38,076 nt of DNA from Tritrichomonas foetus (taxonomy: Eukaryota; Parabasalia; Tritrichomonadida; Tritrichomonadidae), in NCBI GenBank assembly GCA_001839685.1, contig MLAK01001030.1, positions 1 through 38,076 of the forward strand, given 5' to 3'. Position 1 is the first letter of the stretch. Each line of letters opens with the position of its first letter. Below the pieces are notes generated by a model. That model saw only the letters and a list, made by a program, of their open reading frames with translations. It was not told the DNA's origin and ran no database searches. This document shows positions 1 to 8,178 of the stretch, piece by piece. Both the position numbers and the translations under genes were made by a program.

Positions 1-120
1 ATTAGTTATTGCATTATTTTTTATTGTTAAATTTTGGGTTTGATGAAATTTTTAGTGTTTTCATTTAATTTTTTATGATTTCATTTATGATTTCGTTGGT
101 TTTCTCATTCATGAATTTTG

Positions 121-161
121 AGTTGGGATAAGTTGAAGCGNAGCTGCAACTTATCACAACT
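121..161. repeat. 41-bp imperfect palindrome with N at its centre
   Basis: Pairing outward from base 141, 17 of 20 base pairs are complementary. The mismatches are 126/156, 136/146 and 140/142. The arms carry ATAAGTTG and CAACTTAT. The only undetermined base in this part of the window is exactly at the dyad centre, which suggests that the hairpin disturbed sequencing or that assembled reads disagreed there. Function unknown. Confidence 0.75.
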
Positions 162-391
162 TATAGGTCTACTAACCCAGTTGGGTTTGCCGATAAATCG
201 TTATCGTCAATTGAAAAAGTTGATCATTTTGTAGAATTCAATTGACCTTAAACCATGTCACTTTTAGAATTTGACCTATGGTATCAGAAAAAACGGTTTA
301 TATCTTTAAATTGAATGATTTTGAAAACATTCTAAAAATATTCTACGACCATATAATCATTTAAAGCATTATTTTAAACGTGCGCGCCTTT

Positions 392-394
392 TCA
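392..394 (+). promoter_or_regulatory. Initiator-like TCA of the dynein light chain gene
   Basis: TTTTCA ends five bases before the ATG at 399. The A at 394 would give a very short leader, as is usual for trichomonad mRNAs. The following bases (AA) do not match the Trichomonas vaginalis consensus TCA-pyrimidine-A/T exactly. Confidence 0.35.
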
Positions 395-398
395 AAAA

Positions 399-731
399 AT
401 GGGGGAAAAGATTCGCACTTTTGATTCGAAGATTGCTCAAAATATAATGAATGAAGAGATCCAAAGAACATTAGGGAAATATAAATATAATCCTGCTACG
501 AAAGAAGAAGTCATTGAACAACTAACTCAAACTATTATTAACAGATTTTCCACAACATTTGACAATAAGTTTAAATTTCTTACACATTGTATATTTCTCA
601 CAAATGGAAATCAAGATTTTGATACATTTTCCAATAATTTATGGAATTCAGAAAGTGATGGATTCTCTATTGTTGATTATAACAATGATGATTTTCGTTT
701 TGTCATGACAGTCTGGGGTCTTTTTTGTTGA
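399..731 (+). CDS. Tctex-1 family dynein light chain
   Basis: This 110-residue protein fits the Tctex-1/DYNLT family in length (about 113 residues) and in its C-terminal half. Residues 58-110 follow the family pattern: FKFLTHCIFLTN, then a Trp and Ser-Asp-Gly block (LWNSESDGFSIV), then FRFVMTVWGLF. The last part aligns with the family's beta-strand ending in TVFGL. Residues 1-50 would form the two N-terminal helices. Tctex-type light chains dimerise and bind dynein intermediate chains in cytoplasmic or axonemal dynein, linking the motor to cargo. The ATG at 399 is the only sensible start. Cytoplasmic versus axonemal use cannot be decided from sequence. The gene stands alone, followed by 700 bases without a gene. 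Confidence 0.9.
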   Translation: MGEKIRTFDSKIAQNIMNEEIQRTLGKYKYNPATKEEVIEQLTQTIINRFSTTFDNKFKFLTHCIFLTNGNQDFDTFSNNLWNSESDGFSIVDYNNDDFRFVMTVWGLFC

Positions 732-1441
732 AACCCATAATTTCTGTTTGGTAATGCCCTTGACTTTTTTATTTGGAAGCAATAAATTTGACTCCTTCAA
801 TGATTGAAGGTATCTTTGATATCTATTTCCATTCTCAGTGATTTTGTTTTTTCGATCTTTTTATTGTCTTTGTGAGCTGTCACCTATTGTTTCAAACTGA
901 TTGTTGTTTACTGAAATTAATACATATCATTAAAATTTATATAGTCATAATAAAATCAAATCATTTCATACTTAATGTATTGATTAATCCCATTATAAGA
1001 AATATATTTCTAAATTTAATATGCATATTATATAATAAAATCAATTTATACCAAATACTATTTCAATTGATAATTGTGATTCAGTTTCCCCAATAATTTT
1101 CTCAGATAGAGACACGAAATTAATCCAAAATTAATAGAAATAAAATTTTTTATTATAAAACTTATGTAGTGTTAAAATTATCTGTAATTAGTGGAAACTG
1201 AGAGGCGAAGTGTCAGTTGTTCTCAGCATATTTCTCAAAATGCGGATTTCCGTATAACTTTTTCGTTTTATGATAAAATAACAATTTGTTCATATGAATT
1301 ATCAGGATATTTCTTTTTTGATTTTTTTAAATATAACATTTATGATAGATATAAAATTTAAATGATTAGTTAATTGTGATTCTGGCATCTCTCAACTTCC
1401 ACTACTTTTGTACATGGATATAAAATATAATACATAACAAT
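732..1441. other. Intergenic, AT-rich, no supported gene
   Basis: The stretch holds only AT-rich DNA. An open frame at 872-1096 begins with GTG, is made almost entirely of Ile, Leu, Asn and Phe, and looks like chance. No tRNA-like or other structured RNA was seen. Confidence 0.6.
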
Positions 1442-2254
1442 TTATTGCGCAATTTGTTGAACTGGTGCCTTAAACATTTCCTTCAATGCGATTTTTGCGC
1501 TCATTGAAAGTGTGTTTAAATCTATTTCTGAGTCTTCATTGATTCCAAGTTGTGGTTCCTCTTTATTTATTGTTTCAATTACTTTCACAATTGTATCTCG
1601 GTCAGTCAAACCCATGATTCTGTAGAAAATGTCAGTAATTTCAGTCTGGTTCACTTTTGGTCGTGGTGGCCTTCTACTTGATGATTTAGGTTTTGATGAT
1701 GGTGGTGATGTTGGCTCAGAATCTGAAAAAAGTGAATCATTCGAATTTGAACGAATTAAAGTTGATGATTTTTTACCTTCGTGGTGTTTTTCAGAAGTAG
1801 ATTTTTTATCTAATGAAAGGGGATTCATAATTTGTTTGATTTTTCGTTCTGCAAGTTTTCCGGAAATTGTATCAATTTCTTTTGATAACTGATTGAATTT
1901 GATGACCCAATCATACTGCTCATCATCAGAAAGGCCTGCTGAAAGCTGCTTGAACCAGCTTCTCATTTGAACGGCAAATGCGGCAATTATTGAATCTTTT
2001 CCATTGTATGTAATTGCGTTTGACCAGATCAATTCAATGTCTTCTCGAAAATCGGAAAAAGTTTGATAAACATCATTGTCTAAATTTTGTTCAGCAGTCG
2101 TTAAATCCATCGGCTTTTTAATAATTGTTGGATAATCTGGGCATTGATCGAGAACAGGGTCAACTGGCTGTGCAAATATACCAGAAATAGCCTTATTGAG
2201 GAGGGTGTGAATGATTTCTTTGCATTTTTCCTTCCTTTTTGTCGAGAGAGGCAT
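1442..2254 (-). CDS. BET-like protein: one bromodomain plus NET-like domain
   Basis: This 270-residue protein has a bromodomain at about residues 10-105. It shows the ZA-loop signature (PVDP, then YPTIIKKPMDLTT) and the acetyl-lysine-binding Asn in ITYN (Asn84). A Ser/Pro/Lys-rich linker with probable nuclear targeting follows (about 150-205). Residues 205-262 resemble the BET extra-terminal (NET) domain: VKVIETINKEEPQLG, then acidic residues and EIDLNTLSMSAKIALKEM. Animal BET proteins carry two bromodomains; single-bromodomain forms occur in plants and protists. The expected role is reading acetylated histones at chromatin. The stop codon reads TAAA, which could overlap a polyadenylation signal of the kind proposed for Trichomonas. 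A paralogue lies at 17259-17978. Confidence 0.88.
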   Translation of the reverse strand: MPLSTKRKEKCKEIIHTLLNKAISGIFAQPVDPVLDQCPDYPTIIKKPMDLTTAEQNLDNDVYQTFSDFREDIELIWSNAITYNGKDSIIAAFAVQMRSWFKQLSAGLSDDEQYDWVIKFNQLSKEIDTISGKLAERKIKQIMNPLSLDKKSTSEKHHEGKKSSTLIRSNSNDSLFSDSEPTSPPSSKPKSSSRRPPRPKVNQTEITDIFYRIMGLTDRDTIVKVIETINKEEPQLGINEDSEIDLNTLSMSAKIALKEMFKAPVQQIAQ

Positions 2255-2691
2255 GATGAGGATTGAAGAGCCAAATTAGAATTCAATTTTGACCAATGGT
2301 GTAAAAATTTCTATGACGATAAATGTTAGCTTTTTATGAAAAAATATCTGACAAATAAACATTTTCATAAAAAAGAGAATGAGCAAAATTTGCTATTTTT
2401 CGTACATCAAACAGTTTTGATTCTATTTGTTTTGATGTTAGCATTGTAGAGAAATGTCATTATTATGAAGTTAGAACATTATTTCTGCGAGATCTTTGTT
2501 TTATATATATATATATACAATTCTTAATAATCATCAATGAAACTTATTAGTAAAAACTTATTTTATCACTCTCATTTACATTTATTCATTTTCTACATTT
2601 TATTCAATATATAACTATATAAATCTAGAAAAAGCTGATTGTCTTTATGAATACAAGGAAATAGTCTCCAGTGCTTTTAAAGTCATTGATT
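2255..2691. other. Intergenic region with a TA microsatellite
   Basis: No gene is seen. A run of about eight TA repeats lies at 2502-2517. The right part is downstream of the interrupted VIT/VWA gene and the left part is the promoter region of the bromodomain gene. Confidence 0.55.
2257..2259 (-). promoter_or_regulatory. Initiator-like TCA of the bromodomain gene
   Basis: Read on the minus strand, CTCATC lies directly before the ATG at 2254. The A at 2257 would leave a three-base leader. A second TCA lies a few bases further upstream. Confidence 0.3.
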
Positions 2692-3840
2692 TCAACGAGA
2701 TGAGGAGATCAAGATAAGACAAATTAATATAATTAACGCAGATAATAAAAGAAAGAATCTCGAAATCCGTTTTTTTTCAATTTTCGGGGAGACTTTTTCT
2801 ATTACAATATATTCATCAGAATCTGATTCATGGTACTCTTCTTTCTCATAATTGGGTAATGACAATCTATTGTTTACGGTTGATTCGCTACCTATTTGGC
2901 TTAAATTATCATCAATTCTTTGGATCATCATACGGTCTTCAGCTAAAATTCTCATAAAATTTAATATTTCATGATCTTGAATAGAAGTTGTTGACACACC
3001 AATGAACGTTGTGTAATCACATTGAACACCACTTCGAAGGGAAAGTTCAATCGATTGTTGTTTATCTTTTTTCATGTTTTTGAGCTGATGGAATGCAAAC
3101 AATGAAAACAGGCATTTGGAATTCCAAAAGGAATCACATTTGCTTTCATTATTAGATTCTAAAATTATGCTGATTTCTTTTTTGCTATACGAGTACTTTC
3201 CAATGATATTAGCACAAATGCTTTCCTTTTCGAATCTATTAATAAGTTCATTTTCTGCCAAATAAATGAAAATATTATAAACATTACTGGGTAATATTTT
3301 GGGAAATGGAAAACTGGAAATTTCAAAACTTTCAATTTGATCAATAAATATTTCTATATCTGTTAAACATTCCATCATTATCAAATCTATAATATTTTGA
3401 AATGCGCTATCTAATTTATTTTTGGTTTGAAAGGCTTCTTCTTTAGAAAGAAAAATGGATTTTCCACATGTAATTTTAGAAATGTCGTCAAGTAATCCCA
3501 AATCTGTACCTGTTCCAATTTCAATAGAAAATAATCGATAAAAATTTTGATTTTGATGAACTAATTCAGAAATATTAGAGCTATCACACGTGATTCCATC
3601 ACTAATTAATACAAGATTAGTAAGTTTATGTTTTTTGCTTTGATTTAACATTTTTTGCCGATATATTTCGATGAAAGGATCAATCATATTTGTTTCTTCC
3701 ATTTCGGAATCAATTGTGTTAATATAATTTTTAATATACTTTTTATGATCTTGAATACATAAAGCTGTGGGTGACATAAATTCATAGGTATCGCTAAACC
3801 TCAGAATATTAATTCTAATAGAGTTTGGCAAGTAATTATA
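2692..3840 (-). pseudogene. C-terminal half of VIT/VWA membrane protein, cut by mariner
   Basis: This is the 3' part of the gene whose 5' part is at 5127-5969. It begins in the VWA domain (NYLPNSIRINILRFSDTY) and continues through LVLISDGIT and an IGTGTDLGLLDDISKITCG block, which match the central strand and late helix of VWA domains in VIT/VWA proteins. A long tail follows, then a C-terminal hydrophobic segment (about 20 residues, FFLLLSALIILICLIL) that would anchor the protein in a membrane. An open frame continues upstream into the transposon's end, so a chimeric ORF starts inside the element, but without a good ATG. Without the first half of the VWA domain it is unlikely to work. Confidence 0.8.
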
Positions 3841-3914
3841 GGGTGTCCGGTAATGTGATGTCNCTAAGTATAATAAAGTCATTTCTAATAAGTCATTTTT
3901 TATTGATAAGTATT

Positions 3915-4925
3915 TCAAAATATGTAGTCTCCATTGGCATCAATAACTTTTTTCAGTCTATTTTGCCATTCTGCAAAAACTGAAAACAAAGTTTCCGATG
4001 GAATTTCATTGAAAATTTGGACTATTGTTTGAATCAAATGGCTTGGTGATTCAAAAACAATTCCTTTAACTTTTTCTTTAATAGTTCCAAATAAAAAAAA
4101 GTCGCTAGGCGCCAAATCAGGTGAATATGCCGGATGTGGAACTGATTCTAGTGAGTTTTCATTTATATATTTTTTGACAATTTTTGCCACATGAGGCTTT
4201 GCATTGTCATAATGAACAAATAATTTTTTATAATTATTCGAGTTTTTAAACTCAACAATTTTTGACATAATGGCTGTAATATAATATGCAGCATTAAACT
4301 TTTCATTTGGCGGCAAAACATCAATATGAATTATCCCATGAGGGTTCCAAAATACAGTCACCATAAATTTAGTGATCTGAAACCCTGGATTTTGAATAGT
4401 TGGGATTACTGAGTTTTCAGGAATCCATTGTGTATTGAAATCAGTCTTGGAATAAAACCAAGACTCATCTCCTGTTATTAAAAAGGTGAAATTAGTTTTT
4501 TGTTCTGCATTCAAAATTTTAAGAAGTTTTTTTGCCAATAAAACTCTATTGGCCTTTTGATTTTCTGTTAGAATATGTGGCACCCATCGAAGATGCACAT
4601 GTTTATACATTAATTTTGATGTTAAACGATCATAAATTGTCGATTTTGGTTCACCTAAAACATTAGCAATATATCGACACGATGAATGTGGAAATTCGGT
4701 TAAAACATCTAAAATTTTCCAGTCAAGAATATCATAACTTTGGCACTTTTTCTCTTTTTTCACAGGCTGTGTGTTTTGACTTCTGTTCAGTTCTGCCATG
4801 ACTCGGTAGATTTGTCTTTGAGACAAACATTTTTCTTTCAAGACACTCTTCATTTCTTCATATATTTCTTTGCCCCTTTTTCCTTCAAGCTGCAGAAAAG
4901 TTATGATTGAATGTTGATCAATCAT
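3915..4925 (-). CDS. Mariner transposase (copy 1)
   Basis: The 336-residue protein is full length for mariner. The N-terminal part (about 1-105) would hold two helix-turn-helix DNA-binding motifs. The linker motif WVPHILTENQK is at 114-124. The catalytic triad is visible: Asp153 in TGDESWF, Asp240 in HYDNAKPH and Asp275 in YSPDLAPSDFF, with exactly 34 residues between the last two (D,D34D). The enzyme would cut and paste the element at TA sites. No stop or frameshift is present, so it may be active. The gene starts at an ATG six bases from a conserved hairpin, and its stop overlaps the beginning of the open frame leading into the host gene fragment. Confidence 0.97.
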   Translation of the reverse strand: MIDQHSIITFLQLEGKRGKEIYEEMKSVLKEKCLSQRQIYRVMAELNRSQNTQPVKKEKKCQSYDILDWKILDVLTEFPHSSCRYIANVLGEPKSTIYDRLTSKLMYKHVHLRWVPHILTENQKANRVLLAKKLLKILNAEQKTNFTFLITGDESWFYSKTDFNTQWIPENSVIPTIQNPGFQITKFMVTVFWNPHGIIHIDVLPPNEKFNAAYYITAIMSKIVEFKNSNNYKKLFVHYDNAKPHVAKIVKKYINENSLESVPHPAYSPDLAPSDFFLFGTIKEKVKGIVFESPSHLIQTIVQIFNEIPSETLFSVFAEWQNRLKKVIDANGDYIF

Positions 4926-4931
4926 TTTTTA

Positions 4932-4956
4932 ATAAACGTGCATCGTGTACGTTTAT
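4932..4956 (-). repeat. Hairpin just upstream of transposase ATG (copy 1)
   Basis: An inverted repeat with 11-base arms (one G-T wobble) and a three-base loop lies six bases upstream of the transposase start. The same structure is at 33068-33092 in copy 2. It could be a subterminal protein-binding site or affect transposase translation; both are guesses. Confidence 0.6.
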
Positions 4957-5126
4957 AAATTATTCTTTTTTTTTATGAAAAAGATTCTTTATCTCTATTT
5001 TCAGTCAAGAGAAAAAAAAATTGTTTTCAAAATTTTTATGTTAACATTGCATAGTTTATTATTTATAAATATAATGTATTGATTTCACTTCTAATGTGGG
5101 TAGTGACATCACGCCTCCGGACACCC

Positions 5127-5969
5127 TATATTTATACAATTCAACAAGCATTTTTTAATAGGAGAAATCATTTGACGCATGGAAAACCCACAATCAATTA
5201 AAAAGATGATTTCCTGATTTTCATTTATGAAAGCTTCATTTGTTAAAGGTTTTGGTGGTGGAATAAAAGATACTACAATAGTATCATTTGAGCAAGTTAA
5301 TAAGCTTTCAATGGAATTTTTCATATGTATTGTTAAGAAGATTGAATCTTGAAATGATTTTATGTTATCTATTTTCAGGGTTGCATTATTATTAAATATA
5401 GAACAATTACAATTTATCTTTTTTCCATTCATGAAAATGCTTTTAATCGGTTGTTGTTCACAAATTTTCAAATCTAATTCCATTTTATATTCTGAATGAA
5501 TTTTTCTAAATGGAAACTTAAAAGATATTTCATTCAAATTGATTAATTTTGCTTCAAAAGCACAACGAATGATAATTTTACATTTTTTTTGTGCGTCAAT
5601 GTTTCCAAGTTTTATTTTATTTTTTCCATAAGAATGCGACTCATTCCGAAAAACAGTTATTCCAGACTCTTTGGCTTCTTTATATATTTTTTGAGCAATT
5701 TTTTTTTCTTTTAACTGAGCAACAATTTTTTCTTGTCCTACAATAAAATATATTTTATAAATACACAAGTTATTATCTGTTGGAAAATCATATGAAAGAT
5801 TTTTGATGAAAAATCCGGAATCATTCATAATTGTTTGTGTAATTTTGAGGTCAGCAATGAAGCCTTTTATAGTTCCTTTTATTTCAGCACATTTCGGTTT
5901 TATTGTGATTATATCATTATGATGAGTTTGGCCATGGAAAACCCCAAATAAATCATGTCTATTATTCAT
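5127..5969 (-). pseudogene. N-terminal half of VIT/VWA protein, cut by mariner
   Basis: The true ATG is at 5969, since the TTG two codons upstream is not a plausible start. Residues 1-130 form a VIT domain with its hallmark helix (EKKIAQKIYKEAKESG, about 88-103). The VWA domain opens at about residue 254 with IIFLIDCGFSM. The metal-binding DxSxS motif reads D-C-G-F-S, so one serine is already missing. The host sequence ends at Ile281. Five codons of transposon end follow, then TGA. VIT/VWA proteins resemble inter-alpha-trypsin inhibitor heavy chains and are common in trichomonads; their role there is not established. The truncated product would lack most of the VWA domain and the membrane anchor. 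Confidence 0.82.
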
Positions 5970-5984
5970 TGTCAAAAATAATTG

Positions 5985-5987
5985 TGA
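5985..5987 (-). promoter_or_regulatory. Initiator-like TCACA of the VIT/VWA gene
   Basis: On the minus strand, GTCACAATT lies 15 bases before the ATG at 5969. TCACA fits the trichomonad initiator TCA-pyrimidine-A/T, with the A at 5985 as the possible start of transcription. This 177-bp gap is shared with the divergent AK7-like gene. Confidence 0.4.
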
Positions 5988-6146
5988 CGGTTATAGAGAA
6001 TAGGTGAATTCACCTAATTTTTGATTGAAAGCCCTGAACAAACTTTTTAAAGTCTTTTTAATCGATTCTATTTTGAAATAATTGTGTATATTTTAATCGT
6101 CTTAACCGAAATTGAGGTGAAATTTCCTAACGGATTTTTTAAAAAA

Positions 6147-7829
6147 ATGGGAAAACGAAACGCTTTTGTCAATTACGGAAACTCCCGTGAAGGAAAAGCC
6201 ATTGCCGATGCACTTAAAGAAGAAGGATTTTTCGTATATTCAACTCGCAGACCAGATCCACAAAAGCTCGACCATCTTCAACCAGATCCGCTTTCAGTCG
6301 ACCAGTTCATCCCCTCAGACATTGACACAATTGTAGCCACGCTCAAAACATGTAATGTAGTTATTTACACAATTCTCGATACGCCAAAATTCGCTGTTGA
6401 AATTTTCACAAAATTAAATGAAGATCCAGGCATCAGAAAAACGTCAGTTGTTGTCTCTCCAATTTTCACGTGGGCCGGTGAGCCAAAAGCCGAGGATTGG
6501 CATAAAAGATGGCCGCATCCAAGATATGCAGATTTTCTTGCAGCTGAACGTTATTTAACAGCTCAGCTTCAACTCAGACTTTACGTTATGTGCGTTGGAC
6601 TTTTGTACGGAGATGGGGAAGGCGCCTTATTGCCGTTATTTGAATCGGCCTGGCATTTGAAGCCATCCCCAATGCTTGAACAGAATCACAACGTCATTCC
6701 AACACTTCACGTCAAAGACATGGCGCGTGGCGCAGTAGCCCTTTCCCAGACTCGACCAGAATTTCCAGTAATTATCGCGCACGACGGCTCCGCCACGACA
6801 CAGCGGGATTTGGTTCGTGCAATCAATTCCACGTTTGGCGCAGGCAGGACTCCTCGGAAACCCGAAATTGAATGTGTTCAATCATTAAACCGAGAAGCAG
6901 TTGATTGGCTCATGCTCGATATTGAATTAGAAGCAGGTGAATTTTCTGGTCTTGATTTTGAAAGGCATTGTTCTTCACCTGTTGAAGAAATTCAAACATT
7001 GGTTGACGAATTTGTCGCGAGCAGACTTTTGACGCCTCTCAAAATTCTGTCTGTTCGATTGCCAACTCAGCTAGTTAAGCAGATTGTTGACTATTATGGA
7101 ATTCAACACGCGACAATGGAAAATATGAAAGCTGCTTTGGATGCTGATAAAAGTGAAGATGCCATGGCTTTGAAAGAGGAAGAAGGCGGTGATGGTGAAG
7201 AACAACAAGAAGGTCCAAAAGAAGATGATATAATTAAATACGTTTTAGCGAATTGTCCATCATTTAAAAATCAAGGTTTCATTCTTTCTTCAAAATTCGT
7301 TCCAAAAGATGAAGAAAGAAGAGAGGAGCTCTTTTTAGAAGATGAAGAAGCTTCTGCGTTTATGCCAAAATATGTTTTAACATGGAATGAATTCGGACCA
7401 GTTGAAAAATGGTTCATTTCTAAAGGTTCACATTGTTGTACAGTGAAAAATTTGGCAGATGTTCAAAAATTCTTGGGCTTGCCTAGAAACTTCACTAGAA
7501 ACGTGAGAATTCTGGAAGCAAGAAGAAGACTGGAGCAGATTGAAAGTGAAAGGGCAGACAATGAAAGAAAAAGACTGAAAAAAGAAAGGGAAGCTGAAGA
7601 AGCGCGAAAGAATGCGCTCATGCAAAGAGATGCTGAACTTTTGAAAGAAGTTGAAGCAGAACTTGAATCAATGAAAGATATTCGCGGAATGACACCAAGA
7701 GCATTTTTAATGGACTATATTGTACCTATTTTTATCCATCCACTCAGACAGATCAATGAAGCACGTCCAGATGATCCATTGAGGTTCCTTGCGAGCCATT
7801 TTGAAAAGGAGGCTCAAGTTGAAAAGTGA
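6147..7829 (+). CDS. AK7-like protein with degenerate kinase domain and Dpy-30 motif
   Basis: The ATG at 6147 gives 560 residues; the GTG further upstream is unlikely. The order of domains matches adenylate kinase 7. Residues 1-290 resemble a Rossmann-like NAD(P)-binding/SDR domain (FVNYGNSREGKAIADALKE; SPIFTWAGEPK; GLLYGDGEG; IPTLHVKDMA). Residues 297-425 correspond to the adenylate kinase domain, including NQGFIL at 375-380. A charged coiled coil spans about 455-510. A Dpy-30 motif spans about 515-552 (FLMDYIVPIFIHPLRQI, then RPDDPLRFLA). The P-loop site reads LSVRLPTQLVKQI and lacks the Gly-rich Lys-Thr/Ser signature, so kinase activity is unlikely. AK7 works in cilia and flagella, and Dpy-30 motifs dock on axonemal or A-kinase-anchor-like helices. 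A structural flagellar role is inferred. GC content is higher than in neighbouring genes. Confidence 0.82.
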   Translation: MGKRNAFVNYGNSREGKAIADALKEEGFFVYSTRRPDPQKLDHLQPDPLSVDQFIPSDIDTIVATLKTCNVVIYTILDTPKFAVEIFTKLNEDPGIRKTSVVVSPIFTWAGEPKAEDWHKRWPHPRYADFLAAERYLTAQLQLRLYVMCVGLLYGDGEGALLPLFESAWHLKPSPMLEQNHNVIPTLHVKDMARGAVALSQTRPEFPVIIAHDGSATTQRDLVRAINSTFGAGRTPRKPEIECVQSLNREAVDWLMLDIELEAGEFSGLDFERHCSSPVEEIQTLVDEFVASRLLTPLKILSVRLPTQLVKQIVDYYGIQHATMENMKAALDADKSEDAMALKEEEGGDGEEQQEGPKEDDIIKYVLANCPSFKNQGFILSSKFVPKDEERREELFLEDEEASAFMPKYVLTWNEFGPVEKWFISKGSHCCTVKNLADVQKFLGLPRNFTRNVRILEARRRLEQIESERADNERKRLKKEREAEEARKNALMQRDAELLKEVEAELESMKDIRGMTPRAFLMDYIVPIFIHPLRQINEARPDDPLRFLASHFEKEAQVEK

Positions 7830-8178
7830 TTTTTCTTAAAGATATTTTTAAATTGAATAATATTAAGAAATTATGAATATATATGATTTTTTTTATTTGT
7901 ATGGTCATTACTTTCGAGATATCCAATCATTCATTGATCATAGAAGTTTCTTCTATCCAAAACCAATCTCGAATTATTTCTCAAATAAAAGTTTTTTGGT
8001 AATTTCATGAATAATGACATAAAGAAGGAAACACAATGAAATGAAAGTTTTATAATTTTTATTACAATTAAAACTTGGATAAGAACAAAATTAAATAAAT
8101 ATCAACATATTTGATGATTTGTTTGATAATTCTTTGTTTTCTTCATTTATGTACAGTTTGTCAGTATCTGGCAGGAGA
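7830..8178. other. Intergenic gap between convergent genes
   Basis: The gap lies between the 3' ends of the AK7-like and HIRA-like genes. It contains several AATAAA-like strings usable as polyadenylation signals on either strand and no gene. Confidence 0.55.

Larger units (their letters stand above)
1..398. other. AT-rich flank with two inverted repeats, no gene
   Basis: I see no convincing coding sequence here. The notable structures are an imperfect palindrome at 121-161 centred on the undetermined base 141, and a short perfect inverted repeat at 174-187 (six-base arms AACCCA and TGGGTT around GT). The last bases before 399 should hold the promoter of the dynein light chain gene. Confidence 0.6.
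3841..5126 (-). mobile_element. Mariner transposon, copy 1
   Basis: This is a complete 1286-bp element flanked by TA duplications (3839-3840 and 5127-5128), as expected for Tc1/mariner insertion. The ends begin GGGTGTCCGG on both sides. The terminal inverted repeats match at about 22 of 26 positions, with the differences clustered after base 10. It encodes one intact transposase on the minus strand. Its length and transposase sequence equal those of the copy at 32898-34183. Base 3863, inside the terminal repeat, is undetermined. It sits inside the VWA domain of a host gene and has the same orientation as that gene. Confidence 0.95.

Noticed and set aside
872..1096. 74-codon open frame on the plus strand
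   Set aside because: It starts with GTG, is composed almost only of Ile, Leu, Asn and Phe from AT-rich DNA, and has no domain or initiator.
6084..6146. Upstream extension of the AK7-like protein from a GTG
   Set aside because: Non-ATG start, and the Rossmann-like domain begins naturally at the ATG at 6147.
6636..6881. 81-codon minus-strand frame inside the AK7-like gene
   Set aside because: A shadow caused by the higher GC content of this gene; no family resemblance.
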